This document shows, in pieces, positions 5,672-8,416 of a stretch of DNA of 8,416 nt. This stretch comes from Solirubrobacterales bacterium 70-9. Lineage in GTDB: Bacteria > Actinomycetota > Thermoleophilia > Solirubrobacterales > 70-9. Position numbers and translations under genes: made by a program. Within the stretch, counting starts at the first letter, position 1. Each line of letters starts with the position of its first letter. The stretch lies in assembly GCA_001898095.1 (NCBI GenBank), contig MKSH01000112.1, positions 1-8,416 on the forward strand, in the 5' to 3' direction. The notes below the pieces were generated by a model. That model did not search any database, had not been told where the DNA came from, and saw only the letters and a list, made by a program, of their open reading frames with translations.

Positions 5672-5713
5672 GCAGGGAAAAGAACCCTTCCCCGTCCCCA
5701 GGCGACCGCACCC

Positions 5714-7327
5714 CTACGCCAGGTTCGATTTCCGCGGGTAGACGACCTCGGGGTCGGTGATCACGTTGACCAAGGTCGGCACGCCGGAGGAGAAGGCCTT
5801 CTCCAGCGCCGGGCGCAACTCGTCGGGCTCGCGGACGATCACACCCTCGCAGCCGAGCGTCTCGACCAGCTCGTCGTAGCGCGTTTCCGGCCGCAGTTCG
5901 GCGGCGACGGAGTAGCCGTAGAGGAACTTCATCGGGTGGTGCTCAAGCGCCCAGATCCCGTTGTTGCCCATCACCCCGACGACGCCGAGGCCGTGGCGGG
6001 ACATCGTCTCGAACTCCATCCCGGCGAAGCCGAAGGCGCCGTCGCCGAGCAGCAGGCAGACCTGTTTGTCGGGGTTGGCGACTTTGGCGCCGATCGCCTG
6101 GCCGGGGCCGGCGCCGAGGCAGCCGAACGGGCCCGGGTCCATCCAGCAACCCGGCTCGTAGGTGTTGATGTGGCGGCCCGCGTAGGAGACGAAGTCACCG
6201 CCGTCGCCGACCACCACCGCGTCGCGGTCGAGCACCCGGTCCAGTTCGCGGTAGATCCGCACCGGATGGAGCGGCGCCCGCGGGTCGTCGAGCTGCTCGC
6301 GCTCCTTCTCCCGCGCCTCCGCCTCGACGTTGGTCAGCTGCTCGACCCAGGGCTTCGACCGCTGCCCCTCCCCCGCCGCCGCGGCGATCGCGGCCAGCCC
6401 GGCGGCGACGTCGCCGACCAGGTCGAGGTCGGGCAGCCGGTTCGCGGTCAGGGCGTTCGGCGCCACGTCGAGGCGGACGATCTTCGTCTCCTCGCCGAAG
6501 CTGCCGCCGAAGCCGAGCCGGAAGTCCATCGGCACGCCGACCACGAGGGCGACGTCGGCGCCCTGCAGCGCGGTCGAGCGGGCACGGCTGAAGGAGAGGT
6601 CGTGGTCGGCCGGGACGCAGCCGCGGCCGAGCCCGTTGAGGAAGACCGGGATGCCGAGCGCCTCGGCCAGCGCCCGCAGCTCGTTCTCGCCGCGCGCCCA
6701 GTAGAGGCCGGTGCCGGCCATGATCACCGGCCGCTCGGCGTTCGCCAGCAACGCCGCCGCCTCCTCGACCCCCTGCGGGGCGGTCGCGGCGGGGAAGTCC
6801 GGCACCGCGGGAACCTCGAACTCGGCCTCCGAGAAGACGACGTCCATCGGGTAGTCGACGAAGGTCGGGCCGCTCGGCGCGGTGGCCGCGGCGTCGAGGG
6901 CGGCGGCGGTCATCGCGGCGATCTCGTCGGTCTCCTTCGCCGTCGCCGCCGACTTGACCAGCGGCGTCACGAACGGCAGGTGGTCGATCTCCTGCAGCGA
7001 GCCGGACCCCCAGCGCATCTCCGGGGCACGCCCACCGAGCACCACTACGGCCGAGTTGTTCGCCTGCGCGCCGGCGATCGCGCTCATCCCGTTGGTCACC
7101 CCGGGCCCGGCGGTCAGCGCCGCCACCCCGACCCCCCGGGTCGCCTTGGCGATCCCCTCGGCGGCGAAGGTGGCGGTCTGCTCGTGCCGCACGTCGACGA
7201 TCCGGATCCCCTCGGCTTTGCAGCCGTCGTAGATCGAGAAGATGTGGCCGCCTGAGAGCGTGAACAGCGTGTCCACCCCGCGCGACTTCAGAACCTTGGC
7301 GACGATCCGCCCTCCGTGCTCAGCCAT
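5714..7327 (-). CDS. Thiamine-diphosphate-dependent acetolactate-synthase-like enzyme
   Basis: The protein has 537 residues from ATG 7327. It has the three-domain layout of ThDP enzymes. The N-terminal Pyr domain has RHEQTATFAAEG with catalytic Glu49 and LTAGPGVTNG (71-80). The central domain covers roughly 185-320. The C-terminal PP domain has GDGGDF (375-380) and the metal/ThDP motif GDGAFGF (428-434) ending in Asn455-Asn456. The C-terminus PRKSNLA resembles mycobacterial IlvG-like proteins. It would make or break C-C bonds next to a carbonyl: acetolactate synthase, 2-hydroxyacyl-CoA lyase and oxalyl-CoA decarboxylase are the main options, and motifs cannot separate them. No regulatory subunit gene is adjacent. 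The frame is open back to 7408 and an ATG lies at 7336, but the promoter places the transcript start at the A of ATG 7327, and MAEHGGRIVAKVLK is the normal family start. Confidence 0.88.
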   Translation of the reverse strand: MAEHGGRIVAKVLKSRGVDTLFTLSGGHIFSIYDGCKAEGIRIVDVRHEQTATFAAEGIAKATRGVGVAALTAGPGVTNGMSAIAGAQANNSAVVVLGGRAPEMRWGSGSLQEIDHLPFVTPLVKSAATAKETDEIAAMTAAALDAAATAPSGPTFVDYPMDVVFSEAEFEVPAVPDFPAATAPQGVEEAAALLANAERPVIMAGTGLYWARGENELRALAEALGIPVFLNGLGRGCVPADHDLSFSRARSTALQGADVALVVGVPMDFRLGFGGSFGEETKIVRLDVAPNALTANRLPDLDLVGDVAAGLAAIAAAAGEGQRSKPWVEQLTNVEAEAREKEREQLDDPRAPLHPVRIYRELDRVLDRDAVVVGDGGDFVSYAGRHINTYEPGCWMDPGPFGCLGAGPGQAIGAKVANPDKQVCLLLGDGAFGFAGMEFETMSRHGLGVVGVMGNNGIWALEHHPMKFLYGYSVAAELRPETRYDELVETLGCEGVIVREPDELRPALEKAFSSGVPTLVNVITDPEVVYPRKSNLA

Positions 7328-7363
7328 GGCGGGCATCTTATATACGACACCGATCGATGTCAC
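7327..7363 (-). promoter_or_regulatory. Leaderless promoter of the acetolactate-synthase-like gene
   Basis: Read on the minus strand, GTGACA (7363-7358; one mismatch to TTGACA), a 17-base spacer, TAAGAT (7340-7335) and exactly seven bases lead to ATG 7327. This is a near-consensus vegetative promoter whose start point coincides with the start codon, and there is no Shine-Dalgarno upstream. It decides the start of the gene against the longer frame, because the ATG at 7336 would lie within the -10 box. Confidence 0.7.
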
Positions 7364-7400
7364 GGAGGCCGGCCCGCCCGGGCGGCGGGGTCCGCCCTCC
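7364..7400 (-). terminator. Terminator-like hairpin without U-tract after the membrane protein gene
   Basis: GGAGGCCGG (7364-7372) can pair with CCGCCCTCC (7392-7400) at eight of nine positions, with the palindrome CCGCCCGGGCGG (7374-7385) inside. It starts directly after the stop codon of the membrane protein gene and abuts the -35 of the next gene. That position would suit a U-less actinobacterial terminator, but GC richness alone could also produce it. Confidence 0.35.
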
Positions 7401-8416
7401 TCAGCCACCCAGGTGACAGCCGAGGAAGCTCGCCGGGGCCGTGTCTTTCGAGTACCCCATGCTGATCACGTTCCCTTGCGCGTCGCGCATCCACCGCACG
7501 CCAGGTCGGCGACGCAGATGGCCCGCGGCGAGTTCACGCGAGGCCTCGACGATGTAGGAGGGCCAGCCGACCCCGTGTGCGGGCAAGACGTCTCCTTCGA
7601 AGCCCTTTTCCTGGACCATCTGCACGAGGACGGCCCAGTGCCGCGCGCTGCTCATCCCGGCGACGGCCGCTTCGGCGGTGGCGGTGTCGCCGGAGCGCTT
7701 CGCCGCGTCCCAGCTTTCCATCCACCCACAAGCGACCGCACCGGCGACCGCCTGGCCGAGCTCGTAGCGATTGATCAGCACCCGCTCCGATTCGAGCGAG
7801 GAGACGTCGAAGCCGGGTGGCAGCGGCACGCCCTGCAGCATCGAGGCGATCACTTCGGATTCATCGGTCGGCTGGACCACTTCCGGCGGCATCGCCGCCA
7901 GCCACCGATCGACGCCGACGGCGCGCACCGACCGCAGCAGCGCTTCGTGTTCTGCCGCGGGGAGCGAGAGCGTGACGAAGACGCTGCCCTGCGGCGGTAG
8001 GACGACGAGATAGGCGGCGCCGCCGTTGAGCTGGAAGGCGCTCGCCTGGTGGCCGAGCACGGCCACCTTTGTCGCCTTCCCGTCCCGCCTGAAACTGCGC
8101 AGGGTGTCGCGGTAGCCCGAGGCGGGCGCCCAGTTCATCACCGCGCTCACGCCGTTCGGCCCGAGCACCGGATGCCCGGCCTTCTTATAGGTGAGCCCGC
8201 CAGATTCGGTGGCGAAGGCGTTGGCGTGGACGATCGACCAGCCGGGCGCGGTGATCAGCAGCCGCGGGTTCGCCTCGGCGACCTTCACCGCGGCGGCGGC
8301 GTAGGTGGGGCGACCGCCGTCCCTGACCGAGTCGACCGAGCCGCCGCCGAGGACGAGCAGCAGCGCGATCACCGCGATGCAGGCGAGGCCGAAGCCGGCC
8401 GAGGCGACGCGGTGGC
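7401..8416 (-). CDS. Membrane-anchored protein of unknown function (5' end outside the window)
   Basis: The frame is open from the TGA at 7403-7401 to the window edge, giving 337 visible residues. A GTG at 8372 could be a start, but it falls in the middle of a hydrophobic stretch (AGFGLACIAVIALLLVLGGG) that continues upstream. The gene therefore probably starts beyond the window and this is a membrane anchor preceded by at least a few cytoplasmic residues. The rest is soluble and probably extracytoplasmic: a beta-rich middle part with GHQASAF and YLVVLPPQGSVFVTLSLP, a SVRAVGVDRWLAAMPPEVV segment, VPLPPGFD, then a helical Trp- and Ala-rich C-terminal part with a terminal Cys near the stop. I do not recognise a named family. 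The arrangement recalls membrane proteins encoded next to ECF sigma factors in actinobacteria, possibly anti-sigma-like, but that is from memory and weak; the neighbour that would test it is not in view. Confidence 0.75.
   Translation of the reverse strand, partial: HRVASAGFGLACIAVIALLLVLGGGSVDSVRDGGRPTYAAAAVKVAEANPRLLITAPGWSIVHANAFATESGGLTYKKAGHPVLGPNGVSAVMNWAPASGYRDTLRSFRRDGKATKVAVLGHQASAFQLNGGAAYLVVLPPQGSVFVTLSLPAAEHEALLRSVRAVGVDRWLAAMPPEVVQPTDESEVIASMLQGVPLPPGFDVSSLESERVLINRYELGQAVAGAVACGWMESWDAAKRSGDTATAEAAVAGMSSARHWAVLVQMVQEKGFEGDVLPAHGVGWPSYIVEASRELAAGHLRRRPGVRWMRDAQGNVISMGYSKDTAPASFLGCHLGG

Larger units (their letters stand above)
5018..5713. other. GC-rich non-coding interval with four long hairpins
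   Basis: This is the stretch between the terminator and the end of the convergent minus-strand acetolactate-synthase-like gene. Open frames exist in several phases on both strands simply because stops are rare at this GC. None has a good start, family resemblance or codon pattern like the neighbouring genes. It contains inverted repeats at 5072-5131, 5289-5336, 5356-5391 and 5571-5620, a short hairpin CCCCGG/CCGGGG at 5632-5646, a 12-bp palindrome ACTCCGCGGAGT at 5241-5252, and short direct repeats. I see no tRNA, rRNA, CRISPR or transposase remains. Confidence 0.65.

Noticed and set aside
5315..7255. 646-codon plus-strand open frame
   Set aside because: Most of it is the antisense shadow of the acetolactate-synthase-like gene, and the rest crosses the hairpin region; it has no start signal or family motif.

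Overview
The window is GC-rich, densely packed DNA that reads like an actinobacterial chromosome. Coding frames have strongly GC-biased third positions, and two genes have the TANNNT-7 nt-ATG layout typical of leaderless actinobacterial mRNAs. A soil Thermoleophilia-type lineage (Solirubrobacterales or similar) is my guess from the flavour of the proteins; nothing in the window proves it.

Positions 1-3689 hold a tight same-strand catabolic operon: the end of a DUF849/BKACE-type beta-keto acid cleavage enzyme, a cyclase-family (PF04199) metal hydrolase, a small cupin, a succinate-semialdehyde-type aldehyde dehydrogenase and a short-chain dehydrogenase/reductase (SDR). Each junction overlaps or abuts by a few bases, so the genes are probably translationally coupled. 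Together they look like a route that opens a cyclic or acylated compound, oxidises an aldehyde or alcohol intermediate and cleaves a beta-keto acid; the substrate cannot be read from the sequence. The SDR has a 72-bp near-perfect palindrome spliced in frame into its 5' end.

Positions 3729-4655 encode a short Ppx/GppA exopolyphosphatase with its own leaderless start. Positions 4656-5713 contain no convincing protein gene. The first part (about 4657-5017) has lower GC, a good promoter, many nested hairpins and a textbook intrinsic terminator, which suggests an unidentified structured RNA of about 350 nt. The second part (5018-5713) is very GC-rich and carries four long inverted repeats. Two of them belong to one family, with a 24/25 shared core and compensatory stem changes.

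The minus strand then carries a stand-alone acetolactate-synthase-like ThDP enzyme (5714-7327) with a clear leaderless promoter. Upstream of it is a partial membrane-anchored protein of unknown function (7401 to the window edge).
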